Below are positions 51,656 to 60,681 of a DNA stretch of 64,000 bases, one piece after another (position 1 is the stretch's first letter; the number at the start of each line of letters is the position of its first letter). Below the pieces are notes generated by a model that was given only the letters and a program-made list of their open reading frames with translations, was not told the origin of the DNA and did no database searches. The stretch is taken from NCBI RefSeq assembly GCF_000701665.1, contig NZ_JNJN01000007.1:1-64000 (forward strand). The letters are read 5' to 3'. The translations under genes and the position numbers were made by a program. Source of the DNA: Agathobaculum desmolans ATCC 43058 (GTDB taxonomy: Bacteria; Bacillota; Clostridia; Oscillospirales; Butyricicoccaceae).

Positions 51656-52880
51656 AAAACCTGAGTTGCTTTCGCCGGCGGGAGATTTGGAAAAGCTGCG
51701 CTTTGCGATTGCTTACGGTGCAGATGCGGTTTATTTGGCGGGACAGCAGTTTGGCATGCGGGCAGCGGCTGCCAACTTTACAGAAGAAGCGCTGCGCGAA
51801 GGGATCGCTTATGCCCATGCATGTGGTGTAAAGTGCTATATTACAGTTAACATCATGCCTTCCAACCGAGATTTGGATGCACTGCCGCCTTATCTGGAGG
51901 TATTGCAGGATGCAGGCGCAGATGCCTTGATCGTAGCGGATGTAGGTGTGCTGCGTCTGGCGCAAAGGTATGCGCCCCGCGTGCCGCTGCACATTTCCAC
52001 ACAGACCAGCATCCTCAATTACGAAGCGGCAAATTTCTGGGCGGATCTGGGCGCGGAGCGCGCGGTGCTGGCGCGTGAATTGTCGCTGGAGGAGATCGCA
52101 GAGATTCGCGCGCATACGCCGAAAACGCTGGAACTGGAGGCGTTTGTACACGGTGCAATGTGTATTTCCTATTCCGGGCGGTGTTTGATCTCGCAATATA
52201 TGACCGGACGGGATGCAAACCGTGGCGCTTGTGCACAGCCATGCCGCTGGAGCTATGCACTGATGGAAGAGAAACGGCCGGGGGAATTTTTCCCGGTTGA
52301 GGAGGATGCGCGTGGCACATATCTGTACAATTCTAAAGATATGTGCATGATCGGGCATGTGCCGGAGCTGATCGCCGCAGGGATCGATTCGTTCAAAATC
52401 GAAGGCCGTAATAAAACCGCGTATTATGCAGCCTGTGTGACCGGTGCGTACCGCGCTGCGATCGACAGTTATCAGGCAGCGCCGGAGGAGTTTGCCCTGC
52501 CGTCCTTCTGTATGGAGGAGGTCAATAAGGTCAGCCACCGGGAATATTATACCGGATTCTATTTTGGCAGCGCAGAAAACGGTCAGCATTATGGGGACAG
52601 CCAGTATATCCGCGAATATGAAGTAGTGGGTATGCCGGTGTGCTGTGAAGCGGACGGCAGCGCGGTATTTGCCCTGAAAAACCGATTTTTTAAGGGCGAG
52701 GAGTTGGAACTGCTCCAGCCTGGCCAGCCGCCTTATGTGTTCCGTGCAGAGCAGGCGGTAAACGATGAGGGAGAGGCACTGGAGCTGTTCAATGTACCGC
52801 AGATGCGGGTGCATTTTACCTTCCCTTTTGCAGTGGATCGCTTTGCGATTTTGCGTAAGCGCAAGGAGCGCTCGAATTGA
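51648..52880 (+). CDS. U32-family peptidase (tRNA/RNA-hydroxylation type)
   Basis: A 410-residue member of peptidase family U32 with the N-terminal KPELLSPAGDLEKLRFAI, YGADAVYLAG, the conserved cysteine region RGACAQPCRW and SKDMCMIGHV, and FKIEGRNKTAYY. Length and order match the YrrO/TrhP-like subgroup, whose studied relatives introduce hydroxyl groups in tRNA or 23S rRNA. An old collagenase label comes from one early member and is not supported. GTG 51648 overlaps the mltG stop by eight bases and has GGAGGGC upstream; this decides the start. mltG followed by U32 is common in Firmicutes. Confidence 0.9.
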   Translation: MSKKPELLSPAGDLEKLRFAIAYGADAVYLAGQQFGMRAAAANFTEEALREGIAYAHACGVKCYITVNIMPSNRDLDALPPYLEVLQDAGADALIVADVGVLRLAQRYAPRVPLHISTQTSILNYEAANFWADLGAERAVLARELSLEEIAEIRAHTPKTLELEAFVHGAMCISYSGRCLISQYMTGRDANRGACAQPCRWSYALMEEKRPGEFFPVEEDARGTYLYNSKDMCMIGHVPELIAAGIDSFKIEGRNKTAYYAACVTGAYRAAIDSYQAAPEEFALPSFCMEEVNKVSHREYYTGFYFGSAENGQHYGDSQYIREYEVVGMPVCCEADGSAVFALKNRFFKGEELELLQPGQPPYVFRAEQAVNDEGEALELFNVPQMRVHFTFPFAVDRFAILRKRKERSN

Positions 52881-52954
52881 AAAAGCTGCTGATGCTTTGT
52901 GCTGCCGGATGAGGATGCCGGCCGCTTGCATCTGAAAATGGCTGTATATAGATG

Positions 52955-52997
52955 AAAAAACAGAAACCGGAGATACATCTCCGGTTTCTGTTTTTTT
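52955..52997. terminator. Bidirectional intrinsic terminator between U32 and glpK
   Basis: A 19-bp perfect stem (52955-52973 with 52978-52996) with a four-base loop. It has a T run on the plus side and an A run that becomes a U tract on the minus strand, so it can serve both convergent genes. Confidence 0.9.
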
Positions 52998-53084
52998 GTC
53001 TGTAGCCGCTGTACCGGTTGTGCGCATTATGATACGGTGCCTTTGACGAACGGATTAGCAGTCAAGATGTCCCTGCCGGATTGA

Positions 53085-54575
53085 TCATGCACGGGGTATC
53101 CAGTCCAGACTGCGTCCTACCGCTTTTTCCCAACCAGCAAGCAGGGACTGGCGGGAGGCGGTATCCATGTTAGGGGCATACAGGGTGTCGCAGCGCCAGA
53201 GCTGCTGCAGTTCAGCGCGATCCCGCCATACCCCGGTCGCAAGCCCGGCCAGATAACAGGCACCGAGCGCGGTGGTTTCCCGAATGACCGGACGGCGAAT
53301 CGTGCAGTTGGAAATATCCGCTTGAAACTGCATCAAAAAGCTGTCACGGCTGGCGCCGCCGTCTACCGAGAGGGAGGAAAGCGGAACACCGGTATCCCGC
53401 GCCATGGCGGTGAGCAGATCGTGTACCTGATAGGCGATGGACTCCTGCGCAGCGCGGATGATATGCTCCCGCTTGGTGCCGCGCGTCAGCCCGATGAGGC
53501 AGCCGCGGGCATACATATCCCAGTGCGGGGCGCCGAGGCCGGTGAATGCCGGTACCAGATAGACTCCGCCGGTATCCGGCACCTTGCGCGCATAATATTC
53601 CGCATCGCGGCTTTCGGAGAAAAAGCGCATTTCATCGCGCAGCCATTGGATGACGGCTCCGCCGACGAATACACTGCCTTCGAGCGCATACTGCGTTTCG
53701 CCGTTCAGCCGGATGCCGATGGTGGTAAGCAGGCCGTTTTTGCTTTCGCAGGCCTGTATACCTGTGTTCATCAAAAGAAAACAGCCGGTTCCATAGGTGT
53801 TTTTGGCATCTCCGGCGAAGAAACAGGTTTGTCCGAACAGTGCAGCCTGCTGATCGCCTGCAATACCTGCGATCGGCACATCGCCGCCGGGCAGCGCAAC
53901 GTGACCGTATATTTCACTGGAGGAGCACACACGGGGCAGCATTGACCGTGGGATCTGCAATGCATCCAGCAGGGTGTCGTCCCAATCCAGCTTGTGGATA
54001 TCAAAAATCATGGTGCGGGCCGCATTGGTCGCATCAGTCACGTGCACCTTGCCGCCGGTCAGCTTCCAGATCAGCCAGCAGTCCACGGTGCCGAACAGGA
54101 TATCGCCGTGCTCTGCTTTCTCGCGTGCGCCTTCGACATGATCAAGGATCCATTTGATTTTTGTGCCGGAGAAATAGGCGTCCGGCACCAGACCGGTCGT
54201 CCGGCGGATATGTTCGGTCAGCCCCTGCTGCACCAGATCATCTACCAGACCGGCGGTGCGTCGGCATTGCCAGACGATTGCGTTATAGATCGGCCGTCCG
54301 GTCGTGCGGTCCCACAGAATGGTCGTTTCACGTTGGTTAGTGATCCCAATGCCGGCAACCGCAGCGGGGGATACGTCGGCAGCGGCCAGCACCTCGAGCA
54401 TCGCCGCATATTGGGTGGACCAGATTTCCATGGGATCCTGCTCGACCCAGCCTTCCCGCGGATAGTGCTGAGTCAGCTCATGCTGGCGGATCGCAAGGAT
54501 GTTTTGATCCTGATCGAATAGGATTGCCCGGGAACTGGTCGTGCCTTGATCCAGAGCAAGGATGTATTGCGCCAT
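53085..54575 (-). CDS. glpK: Glycerol kinase
   Basis: A 496-residue FGGY-family kinase phosphorylating glycerol. The N-terminal [15 protein letters not shown] carries the phosphate loop. [11 protein letters not shown] and [14 protein letters not shown] follow, then [13 protein letters not shown] with the catalytic Asp, [23 protein letters not shown] and [14 protein letters not shown] with the second phosphate motif. ATG 54575 follows GAGAGG and the longer upstream frame covers the promoter. It is monocistronic; no glpF or glpD is adjacent, so regulation with other glycerol genes is not visible here. Confidence 0.96.
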   Translation of the reverse strand: MAQYILALDQGTTSSRAILFDQDQNILAIRQHELTQHYPREGWVEQDPMEIWSTQYAAMLEVLAAADVSPAAVAGIGITNQRETTILWDRTTGRPIYNAIVWQCRRTAGLVDDLVQQGLTEHIRRTTGLVPDAYFSGTKIKWILDHVEGAREKAEHGDILFGTVDCWLIWKLTGGKVHVTDATNAARTMIFDIHKLDWDDTLLDALQIPRSMLPRVCSSSEIYGHVALPGGDVPIAGIAGDQQAALFGQTCFFAGDAKNTYGTGCFLLMNTGIQACESKNGLLTTIGIRLNGETQYALEGSVFVGGAVIQWLRDEMRFFSESRDAEYYARKVPDTGGVYLVPAFTGLGAPHWDMYARGCLIGLTRGTKREHIIRAAQESIAYQVHDLLTAMARDTGVPLSSLSVDGGASRDSFLMQFQADISNCTIRRPVIRETTALGACYLAGLATGVWRDRAELQQLWRCDTLYAPNMDTASRQSLLAGWEKAVGRSLDWIPRA

Positions 54576-54602
54576 GCAGTTTTCGCCTCTCTTTCTGTTT
54601 TT

Positions 54603-54631
54603 ATCATACCGTGGGGAAGTGGGGTTGTCAA
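54603..54631 (-). promoter_or_regulatory. Sigma-A promoter of glpK
   Basis: TTGACA (54631-54626), a 17-base spacer and TATGAT (54608-54603) on the minus strand, about 28 bases before the ATG. Near-consensus. Confidence 0.8.
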
Positions 54632-54656
54632 TATCGCCTGAAATGATGAAAATGCG

Positions 54657-54685
54657 TTGCACCAATGCGCAGAATGTGGTAAAAT
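54657..54685 (+). promoter_or_regulatory. Putative sigma-A promoter of trpS
   Basis: TTGCAC (54657-54662), a 17-base spacer and TAAAAT (54680-54685), 70 bases before trpS. It is divergent from the glpK promoter, with 25 bases between the two -35 boxes. Confidence 0.65.
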
Positions 54686-54755
54686 TACATTTAAATATGG
54701 GATCCTTATTCCATATACCGTGACAAAAGATTTTAATTGTAAGGGAAGACCGTAT

Positions 54756-55763
54756 ATGAGCGATAATAAGCAAACCATCTTTTCCGGTGTACAGCCTTCG
54801 GGTAAGTTGACCTTGGGTAATTATCTGGGTGCGATCCGCAATTTTCCTCTTTTGCAGGAGGCTTATAACTGCATTTACTGTGTGGTTGATATGCATGCGA
54901 TTACGGTGCGGCAGGATCCGGCTGCGCTGCGGCGTGCTACGCTGGAGGTGCTGGCGCAGTATATTGCGTGCGGACTGGATCCGGAAAAGAGTATTTTATT
55001 TATCCAGAGCCACGTGCCGGCGCATGCTGAGCTGGCTTGGGTGCTCAACTGCTTCACCATGTTCGGTGAAGCTTCCCGCATGACCCAGTTTAAGGATAAA
55101 TCGGCAAAACATTCGGATAATGTCAATGTCGGCCTGTTTACCTATCCGGTGCTGATGGCGGCGGATATTCTGCTTTATCAGGCCAATCTGGTGCCGGTAG
55201 GTGTGGATCAGAGCCAGCATATTGAGATATGCCGCGATATCGCCAACCGTTTCAATGGGGTGTTCCCGAATACCTTTACAATTCCGGAGGGACGCTATCC
55301 CAAGGCGGGTGAGGGAGCCAAGATCATGAGTCTGTCCGATCCGGAGAAAAAAATGAGTAAGTCGGATGAGAACCCTAACGGATATATTCTGTTGATGGAT
55401 CAGCCGGAGGACATCATGCGTAAGTTCAAGCGTGCCGTAACGGATTCGGAGGCAAGTATCACGATGGATCCGGCCAATAAGCCGGGGGTATCTAACCTGA
55501 TCCAGATTTACTCGATCGCAACCGGCAAAACCGTGGCGGAGGTTGAAGCAGAGTTTGCAGGCAAGGGTTATGGAGAGTTCAAGCCTGCGGTAGGGGAAGC
55601 TGTGGTTGAACTGCTCCGTCCTATCCGTGAGCGGACGGAGGATCTTCTGAAAAATAAAGATTATCTGGAGCAGGTGTATACAGAGGGTGCGCAGAAGGCT
55701 GCATATCTTGCCCGAAAAACTCTGGATAAGGTATATCGAAAGGTCGGCTTTGTTAAGCGCTGA
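54756..55763 (+). CDS. trpS: Tryptophanyl-tRNA synthetase
   Basis: A 335-residue class I synthetase of the bacterial TrpRS type. The HIGH-like motif is [13 protein letters not shown] with the Gln in [15 protein letters not shown] follows, [11 protein letters not shown] lies in the middle and [11 protein letters not shown] is the KMSKS motif. ATG 54756 follows AAGGGAAG; the longer frame from 54657 covers the promoter. There is no T-box in the short leader, in contrast to many Firmicute trpS genes. Confidence 0.96.
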   Translation: MSDNKQTIFSGVQPSGKLTLGNYLGAIRNFPLLQEAYNCIYCVVDMHAITVRQDPAALRRATLEVLAQYIACGLDPEKSILFIQSHVPAHAELAWVLNCFTMFGEASRMTQFKDKSAKHSDNVNVGLFTYPVLMAADILLYQANLVPVGVDQSQHIEICRDIANRFNGVFPNTFTIPEGRYPKAGEGAKIMSLSDPEKKMSKSDENPNGYILLMDQPEDIMRKFKRAVTDSEASITMDPANKPGVSNLIQIYSIATGKTVAEVEAEFAGKGYGEFKPAVGEAVVELLRPIRERTEDLLKNKDYLEQVYTEGAQKAAYLARKTLDKVYRKVGFVKR

Positions 55764-55788
55764 CCGCGGCTTTTGAAAGGAAGTTTGC

Positions 55789-56943
55789 ATGTCAGAATAT
55801 AAAGTGATCGGCATGGTGGTCGCCGCGTTTATCGCGGCGGGCATCCTGTCGTATCTGTTTACGCCGCCGGTTAAGCGGTTTGCCCATAAAATCGGCGCGA
55901 TCGATATTCCCAAGGATAGCCGCCGTATGCATAAAAAGCCTATCCCGCGATTAGGCGGCTTGGCGATTTTCGGCGGCTTTTTGTGTGCGATCCTGCTGTT
56001 TGGGCAGCTTGATCAGACCATGCTCTGTGTGCTGCTCGGTGCTACGATTATTGTAGCGCTGGGCATTTTCGATGATGTGCTGGCGCTGGGAGCCAAGCTT
56101 AAATTCGTGGTGCAGATCATTGCAGCGGCAATCCCGGTCTGCGTAGGCGATTTGCAGATTAAGCTGTTTACCAATTTGAACCCGTTTTCGGACGAGCCGT
56201 TTTTTCATCTTGGAATTCTGGCGATTCCGGTGACGATCATCTGGATTGTTGGCATTACCAACGCTGTCAACCTGATCGACGGTTTGGACGGCCTTGCGGT
56301 AGGTGTATCGTCCATTGCGGCGATTACGATGCTGGCGGTTGCACTGCTGACAGGCAATATGGCGATTGCAATCACAATGGCAGCGCTGGCAGGTGCCTGC
56401 ATTGGATTTATGCCATATAATCTCAACCCGGCAAAGATTTTTATGGGTGATACCGGTTCTACGTTTTTGGGGTATATGCTGGCTACGGTTTCGATTATGG
56501 GACTGTTCAAATTTTATGCGGTTATTTCGTTTGCCGTACCGTTTTTGATCTTGGGTCTGCCGATTTTTGATACAGCCAACGCCATTATCCGCCGTGTGGC
56601 GGCAGGGCGCAGTCCGATGAGTCCGGATCGCGGGCACGTGCATCATAAGTTGATTGATATGGGCTTCAACCAGAAGCAGGCGGTTGCGATTTTGTACGCC
56701 ATCAGCGCAACGTTGGGACTTACGGCGGTCGTGCTGACATCCTCGGGAGAGGTCAAAGCGATCGTGCTGCTGTTGGCCGTGCTGGCGGCGATCCTTGTGG
56801 GTGCCTGCGTAATTTACGGCGCAGAGCACTGGACCAAGCATGCACATGCGCAGGAGGAGGAATGCGCAGATCCGGCAGGGGAGCAGGACGTATCTGCCCT
56901 TCAGGAAAGCGACACACAGAAGGAGACGAAGAACGATGAATAA
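55789..56943 (+). CDS. tagO: Undecaprenyl-phosphate GlcNAc-1-phosphate transferase (TagO/WecA type)
   Basis: A 384-residue polytopic membrane enzyme of the MraY/WecA family that transfers GlcNAc-1-phosphate from UDP-GlcNAc to undecaprenyl phosphate and so starts wall teichoic acid or related polymers. Motifs include PRLGGLAIFGGF, GIFDDVLALGAKLKF, NAVNLIDGLDGLAVG, MGDTGSTFLGYMLA and the GHVHHKLIDMG cytosolic His box. About ten to eleven membrane segments are visible. The tail after residue 355 is acidic and variable. The stop overlaps mnaA. With mnaA and the tagA-like gene (45185) it accounts for a GlcNAc-ManNAc linkage unit. Confidence 0.92.
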   Translation: MSEYKVIGMVVAAFIAAGILSYLFTPPVKRFAHKIGAIDIPKDSRRMHKKPIPRLGGLAIFGGFLCAILLFGQLDQTMLCVLLGATIIVALGIFDDVLALGAKLKFVVQIIAAAIPVCVGDLQIKLFTNLNPFSDEPFFHLGILAIPVTIIWIVGITNAVNLIDGLDGLAVGVSSIAAITMLAVALLTGNMAIAITMAALAGACIGFMPYNLNPAKIFMGDTGSTFLGYMLATVSIMGLFKFYAVISFAVPFLILGLPIFDTANAIIRRVAAGRSPMSPDRGHVHHKLIDMGFNQKQAVAILYAISATLGLTAVVLTSSGEVKAIVLLLAVLAAILVGACVIYGAEHWTKHAHAQEEECADPAGEQDVSALQESDTQKETKNDE

Positions 56944-58084
56944 GATCAAAGTGATGACCGTGTTCGGCACGCGGCCGGAAGCGATTAAAATGGCGCCGCT
57001 GGTGCATGCAATAGAACAGAATGAAAAAATGGAGTCCATTGTGTGCGTCACGGCACAGCACCGTGAAATGCTCGATCAAGTGCTGGACATATTCCGCATC
57101 AAGCCGGATTATGACTTGAACATCATGCAGCCGCGACAGACACTGGCCCTTATTACTGAGAAGAGCCTGCATGGACTGGATGAAGTGCTTGAGCAGGCGC
57201 AGCCGGATATCGTGTTGGTGCACGGGGATACCTCTACGACTTTTGCAGGCGCATTGGCGGCATTTTATCACAAGATTCCGGTTGGACATGTAGAGGCCGG
57301 TCTGCGCACATATGATAAATATTCTCCGTTTCCAGAGGAAATGAACCGTAAGCTGACCGGACAGATTGCATCGCTGCATTTTGCACCGACGCCGCGCAAC
57401 CGCGATAATCTGGCCCGTGAAAGCATTACGGAGGGCGTCAGCGTGGTTGGCAATACCGTGGTCGATGCGATTCATTTGACCGTTCAGCCGGATTTTGTAT
57501 TCCGGGATGAACAACTGAAAACACTGGATTTTGCTAATCACCGCGTGGTTTTGGTGACGGCGCATCGCCGCGAGAACTATGGTGAGCCGATGGAAAATAT
57601 CTGCCGTGCAATCGCGGAATTAAGCGCAGCGTATCCGGATGTGCATTTTGTGTATCCGGTACACCTCAGCCCCTACGTGCGGGAAACTGCGGAAAAATAT
57701 CTTGGCGGCAATCCCCGCATTCATCTGATCCATCCGCTGGCGGTGGATGAGATGCACAATCTGATGGCGCGCTGCTTTATGATCATGACGGACTCAGGCG
57801 GTTTGCAGGAAGAAGCTCCCAGCTTGGGTAAGCCTGTGTTGGTGCTGCGCCGCGAGACCGAACGTCCGGAAGCGATCGAAGCTGGAACCGTTAAGCTGGC
57901 AGGCGTAGAGCAGGAAGATATTGTACGTCTTGCATGCGAGCTGTTTGATGATCCGGCAGCGTATGCAGCTATGGCGCATGCCGTTAATCCCTATGGTGAT
58001 GGAAAGACCTCTGCACGGATCCTGCAGGCCATTGAACAGCATTTCGGATTGCGGGAGGATGGCCCCGTGCCGTTTACACCATGA
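56936..58084 (+). CDS. mnaA: UDP-N-acetylglucosamine 2-epimerase (non-hydrolysing)
   Basis: A 382-residue WecB/MnaA enzyme interconverting UDP-GlcNAc and UDP-ManNAc. Landmarks are VFGTRPEAIKMAPLVHA, the TAQHREMLDQVL segment, HGDTSTTFAGALAAF, PVGHVEAGLRT, the LVTAHRRENYGEPME block and MTDSGGLQEEAPSLGKP. The ATG at 56936 follows AAGGAG and overlaps the tagO stop, so the two are coupled. The stop overlaps the next gene as ATGA. Confidence 0.94.
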   Translation: MNKIKVMTVFGTRPEAIKMAPLVHAIEQNEKMESIVCVTAQHREMLDQVLDIFRIKPDYDLNIMQPRQTLALITEKSLHGLDEVLEQAQPDIVLVHGDTSTTFAGALAAFYHKIPVGHVEAGLRTYDKYSPFPEEMNRKLTGQIASLHFAPTPRNRDNLARESITEGVSVVGNTVVDAIHLTVQPDFVFRDEQLKTLDFANHRVVLVTAHRRENYGEPMENICRAIAELSAAYPDVHFVYPVHLSPYVRETAEKYLGGNPRIHLIHPLAVDEMHNLMARCFMIMTDSGGLQEEAPSLGKPVLVLRRETERPEAIEAGTVKLAGVEQEDIVRLACELFDDPAAYAAMAHAVNPYGDGKTSARILQAIEQHFGLREDGPVPFTP

Positions 58085-58848
58085 AGCGCCGTACCAGAAA
58101 CGCGGCGCCGATGGTTGCAGCGATTTGCGCCGGTGTGCTGGTAGGGCTGCTGTTTTTGAGCTATCTGGTGTCCTCCGGCTTGCTGCATCGGCGGGATACG
58201 GGGATCAATCTAAATAGTCAGGGTGATAATACGCCGGTTGTGGATGAAAACAGTCAGTTGTTAACGGCGCAGAGTGTGGCCGAGGTGCAGATTGGTCCGG
58301 AAAATGCACAGCAGGTGATCGCTTCCCTCACACGTCCGCAGGCATATCGGTGTACTATTGAAAACACGTTGTATTATAGCGGCGGTTCGTCAGTTATGCG
58401 CTGCCGCCGATATGCGGACGGCAGCGCGGTGCGCACGGATACGTTGAATGCATCCGGCATGGTGCAGAGCACGGTTTTGCGTGTAAAGGATACAGTGTAT
58501 GCGTGGGAGAACGGGGAAACGACTGCCTATCAGGGTGATTGGGGGAGTTTTTCTGATGATGCTGCCGCCTTGCTGCCGACATATGAGGATGTGCTCCGCG
58601 ACGGTGTAGAACTGCAAAGCGCTTCGCGGCAGGATGTGGAACAGGAGCCGTGCATTCGGGTGAGCTTTATGCAGGGGGGATACCGCTGTGTATATGACGT
58701 ATCCGCGGTGAGCGGCCTGCTCCGATCAGCAGCCTTTTATAGTGGTGATACACTGACAAGGAAGGTAACGGTAGAAAATTTGAAGCTGGAACGTCCGGAC
58801 AGCAGGATGTTTACGCTGCCTTCCGGAAAATCAGTATGGGGAGAGTAA
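58081..58848 (+). CDS. Membrane-anchored protein of unknown function
   Basis: A 255-residue protein with a basic N-terminus (MKRRTRNAAP), one membrane helix at about 11-32 and an extracytoplasmic domain. I do not recognise the family. The outer part alternates short strands typical of a beta-rich fold (YRCTIENTLYYSGGSS, VRVSFMQGGYRCVYDV-like stretches) and resembles lipoprotein-carrier type sandwiches only in general character. It overlaps mnaA by four bases (ATGA) and is followed by the PLP enzyme after seven bases, so it is an integral part of this operon. A role in the export or attachment of the wall polymer is a guess. Confidence 0.75.
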   Translation: MKRRTRNAAPMVAAICAGVLVGLLFLSYLVSSGLLHRRDTGINLNSQGDNTPVVDENSQLLTAQSVAEVQIGPENAQQVIASLTRPQAYRCTIENTLYYSGGSSVMRCRRYADGSAVRTDTLNASGMVQSTVLRVKDTVYAWENGETTAYQGDWGSFSDDAAALLPTYEDVLRDGVELQSASRQDVEQEPCIRVSFMQGGYRCVYDVSAVSGLLRSAAFYSGDTLTRKVTVENLKLERPDSRMFTLPSGKSVWGE

Positions 58849-58855
58849 ACGAAGT

Positions 58856-60106
58856 ATGTCACAGTATTTGGAAATTTCACAGGAGATCCGTGCGCTCGGT
58901 CAGGAGGCGGAGGGTGCGGTGAAACCGTATTTTGAGCGGATCGAGGAGATTTGCGACCGTAATACGGAAAAAGTGTTGGCGGCGTTTGCAAAAAATCGTG
59001 TGTCGGACAACCTGTTTGCCGGTACAACCGGTTATGGGTACGATGACTATGGCCGCGACACCCTTGACCGCATTTATGCGGATATTTTCGGAGCTGAAGC
59101 TGCACTTGTGCGGATTGGTTTCGTCAACGGTACGCATGCCCTGTCCTGCGCGATGTTTTCAGCAGTGAAAACAGGGGATACTGTGCTTTCCGTAACCGGC
59201 CCCGCGTATGATACGCTGCAGAATACGATTACCGGTGATTACTGCGGCAGCATGAAACAGTACGGGATTGGCTATCGGCAGGTTGATTTGAAGGATGGTG
59301 CGCCGGACTATGCAGCCATTGCGGAAGCGGCGCAGGATCCGACGGTGAAGCTGGTCTTTATCCAGCGCAGCCGTGGGTATGCGGTACGCAAGACGCTATC
59401 TTGCGCGGAGATCGGTAAAATCTGCGCGACGGTAAGGGCAGCAGGAAGTCAGGCTGCCATTATGGTAGATAACTGTTACGGTGAGTTCACGGAGGAAATC
59501 GAGCCGACTCAGGTTGGCGCGGATCTGATTGCAGGTTCGCTGATCAAAAATCCGGGCGGCGGATTGGCGCCGACCGGTGGATATATCGCGGGCCGGGCAG
59601 ATTTGGTGGAGAATGCTTCTTACAGGCTGACAGCGCCCGGGATCGGCGGGGAGTGCGGCTGTACGATGGGGCAGAACCGCCTGTTGTATCAGGGTCTATT
59701 TATGGCGCCGCATACAACGGCACAGGCACTGAAAACAGCAATTTTCTGTGCAGAGGTCATGGAACGGCTGGGGTATGAAGTTAGTCCCAGAGCAGAAGAA
59801 CCGCGCTATGATATCATACAGACGATCGCATTTGGTGCACCGGACCCGCTGCGTCGCTTTTGCGAAGGGATTCAGGCCGGGGCTCCGGTGGATTCTTTTG
59901 TAACGCCTGAACCGTGGGCGATGCCCGGCTACGAGGATGAGGTTATTATGGCGGCCGGCGCGTTTGTGCAGGGGTCTTCGATTGAGCTGTCAGCCGACGC
60001 ACCGATGCGTGAACCGTATGTATGCTATATGCAGGGAGGATTGACCTATTCTTCGGGCAAAGCGGGTATTCTGCTGGCGGCGGAACGCATCCGAAAGTCC
60101 AAATAA
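58856..60106 (+). CDS. PLP-dependent enzyme of the YnbB/aluminium-resistance family (methionine gamma-lyase-like)
   Basis: A 416-residue PLP enzyme of the Cys/Met metabolism-like aminotransferase superfamily. Family landmarks are TTGYGYDDYGRDTLDRIYAD and GAEAALVRIGFVNGTHAL near the N-terminus, VFIQRSRGYAVRKTLS in the middle and SLIKNPGGGLAPTGGYIAG with the predicted PLP Lys. PEPWAMPGYEDEVIMA is near the C-terminus. The annotation aluminium resistance in databases derives from a single old report; the reaction is not known with confidence. It is the last gene of the tagO operon. Confidence 0.85.
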   Translation: MSQYLEISQEIRALGQEAEGAVKPYFERIEEICDRNTEKVLAAFAKNRVSDNLFAGTTGYGYDDYGRDTLDRIYADIFGAEAALVRIGFVNGTHALSCAMFSAVKTGDTVLSVTGPAYDTLQNTITGDYCGSMKQYGIGYRQVDLKDGAPDYAAIAEAAQDPTVKLVFIQRSRGYAVRKTLSCAEIGKICATVRAAGSQAAIMVDNCYGEFTEEIEPTQVGADLIAGSLIKNPGGGLAPTGGYIAGRADLVENASYRLTAPGIGGECGCTMGQNRLLYQGLFMAPHTTAQALKTAIFCAEVMERLGYEVSPRAEEPRYDIIQTIAFGAPDPLRRFCEGIQAGAPVDSFVTPEPWAMPGYEDEVIMAAGAFVQGSSIELSADAPMREPYVCYMQGGLTYSSGKAGILLAAERIRKSK

Positions 60107-60166
60107 CAGCTTATGTTTTTACGTTGGACGAAGGTAAAACATAATACAGCAGAAAATAGTTTTGAA

Positions 60167-60204
60167 AAATGCCGGCACTGTTTTTCAGTGCCGGCATTTG
60201 TTTT
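60167..60204 (+). terminator. Intrinsic terminator after the YnbB-like gene
   Basis: A 14-bp perfect stem (60167-60180 with 60186-60199), a five-base loop, then GTTTT. Confidence 0.85.
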
Positions 60205-60228
60205 GCAGAAAAGACGGGGTACATGTAA

Positions 60229-60261
60229 AAACCGGTAATGACATAATGTCATTACCGGTTT
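60229..60261. terminator. Second hairpin, likely end of the zinc-ribbon transcript
   Basis: A perfect 15-bp stem (60229-60243 with 60247-60261) and a three-base loop, with T-rich flanks read from the minus strand (TTTTTACATG). Confidence 0.65.
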
Positions 60262-60329
60262 GCAAACCATTTTATTGCAAATGCAGCACGAAAATAGAAG
60301 TTCGTTAACAGCAAGTGCAGATGGAAAAA

Positions 60330-60605
60330 TTACTGCTCACGCATTTTGGCAAAGCACTCGCTGCAGTAGACCGGACGGTCAGCGCGGGGCTCGAAAGGAA
60401 CACGCGCTTCGCCGCCGCAGGCAGCACAGGTAGCAGTGAAATATTCACGCGGACCGCGGGCAGCATTCTTGCGGGCGTCACGGCAGGTCTTGCAGCGCTG
60501 GGGCTCGTTCTGGAAGCCGCGCTCTGCGTAGAATTCCTGCTCGCCTGCGGTGAATACGAATTCCTGACCGCATTCCTTGCATACTAAAGTCTTGTCTTGG
60601 TACAT
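60330..60605 (-). CDS. Small zinc-ribbon protein with four CxxC pairs
   Basis: A 91-residue protein with two zinc-ribbon-type modules: CKECGQEF with CKTC about 25 residues on, and CAACGG with CSEC about 25 residues on. The stretch KECGQEFVFTAGEQEFYA is typical of small clostridial zinc-ribbon proteins of unknown role. It contains aromatic and acidic residues between the Cys pairs and may bind RNA, DNA or a protein partner. ATG 60605 follows GAGAGG. It lies 76 bases downstream of sigH on the same strand, so co-transcription is possible. Confidence 0.8.
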   Translation of the reverse strand: MYQDKTLVCKECGQEFVFTAGEQEFYAERGFQNEPQRCKTCRDARKNAARGPREYFTATCAACGGEARVPFEPRADRPVYCSECFAKMREQ

Positions 60606-60681
60606 GGTTTTTACCTCTCTTTGATACCGTTCCCTCGGGAAACTGAAATATATTGCGTACAGGCCAAGCGCCTGTCAACGC

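Larger units (their letters stand above)
60107..60329. other. Intergenic region with two convergent terminator hairpins
   Basis: It lies between the plus-strand PLP gene and the minus-strand zinc-ribbon gene. Two perfect hairpins (annotated separately) occupy most of it; no gene is present. Confidence 0.6.
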
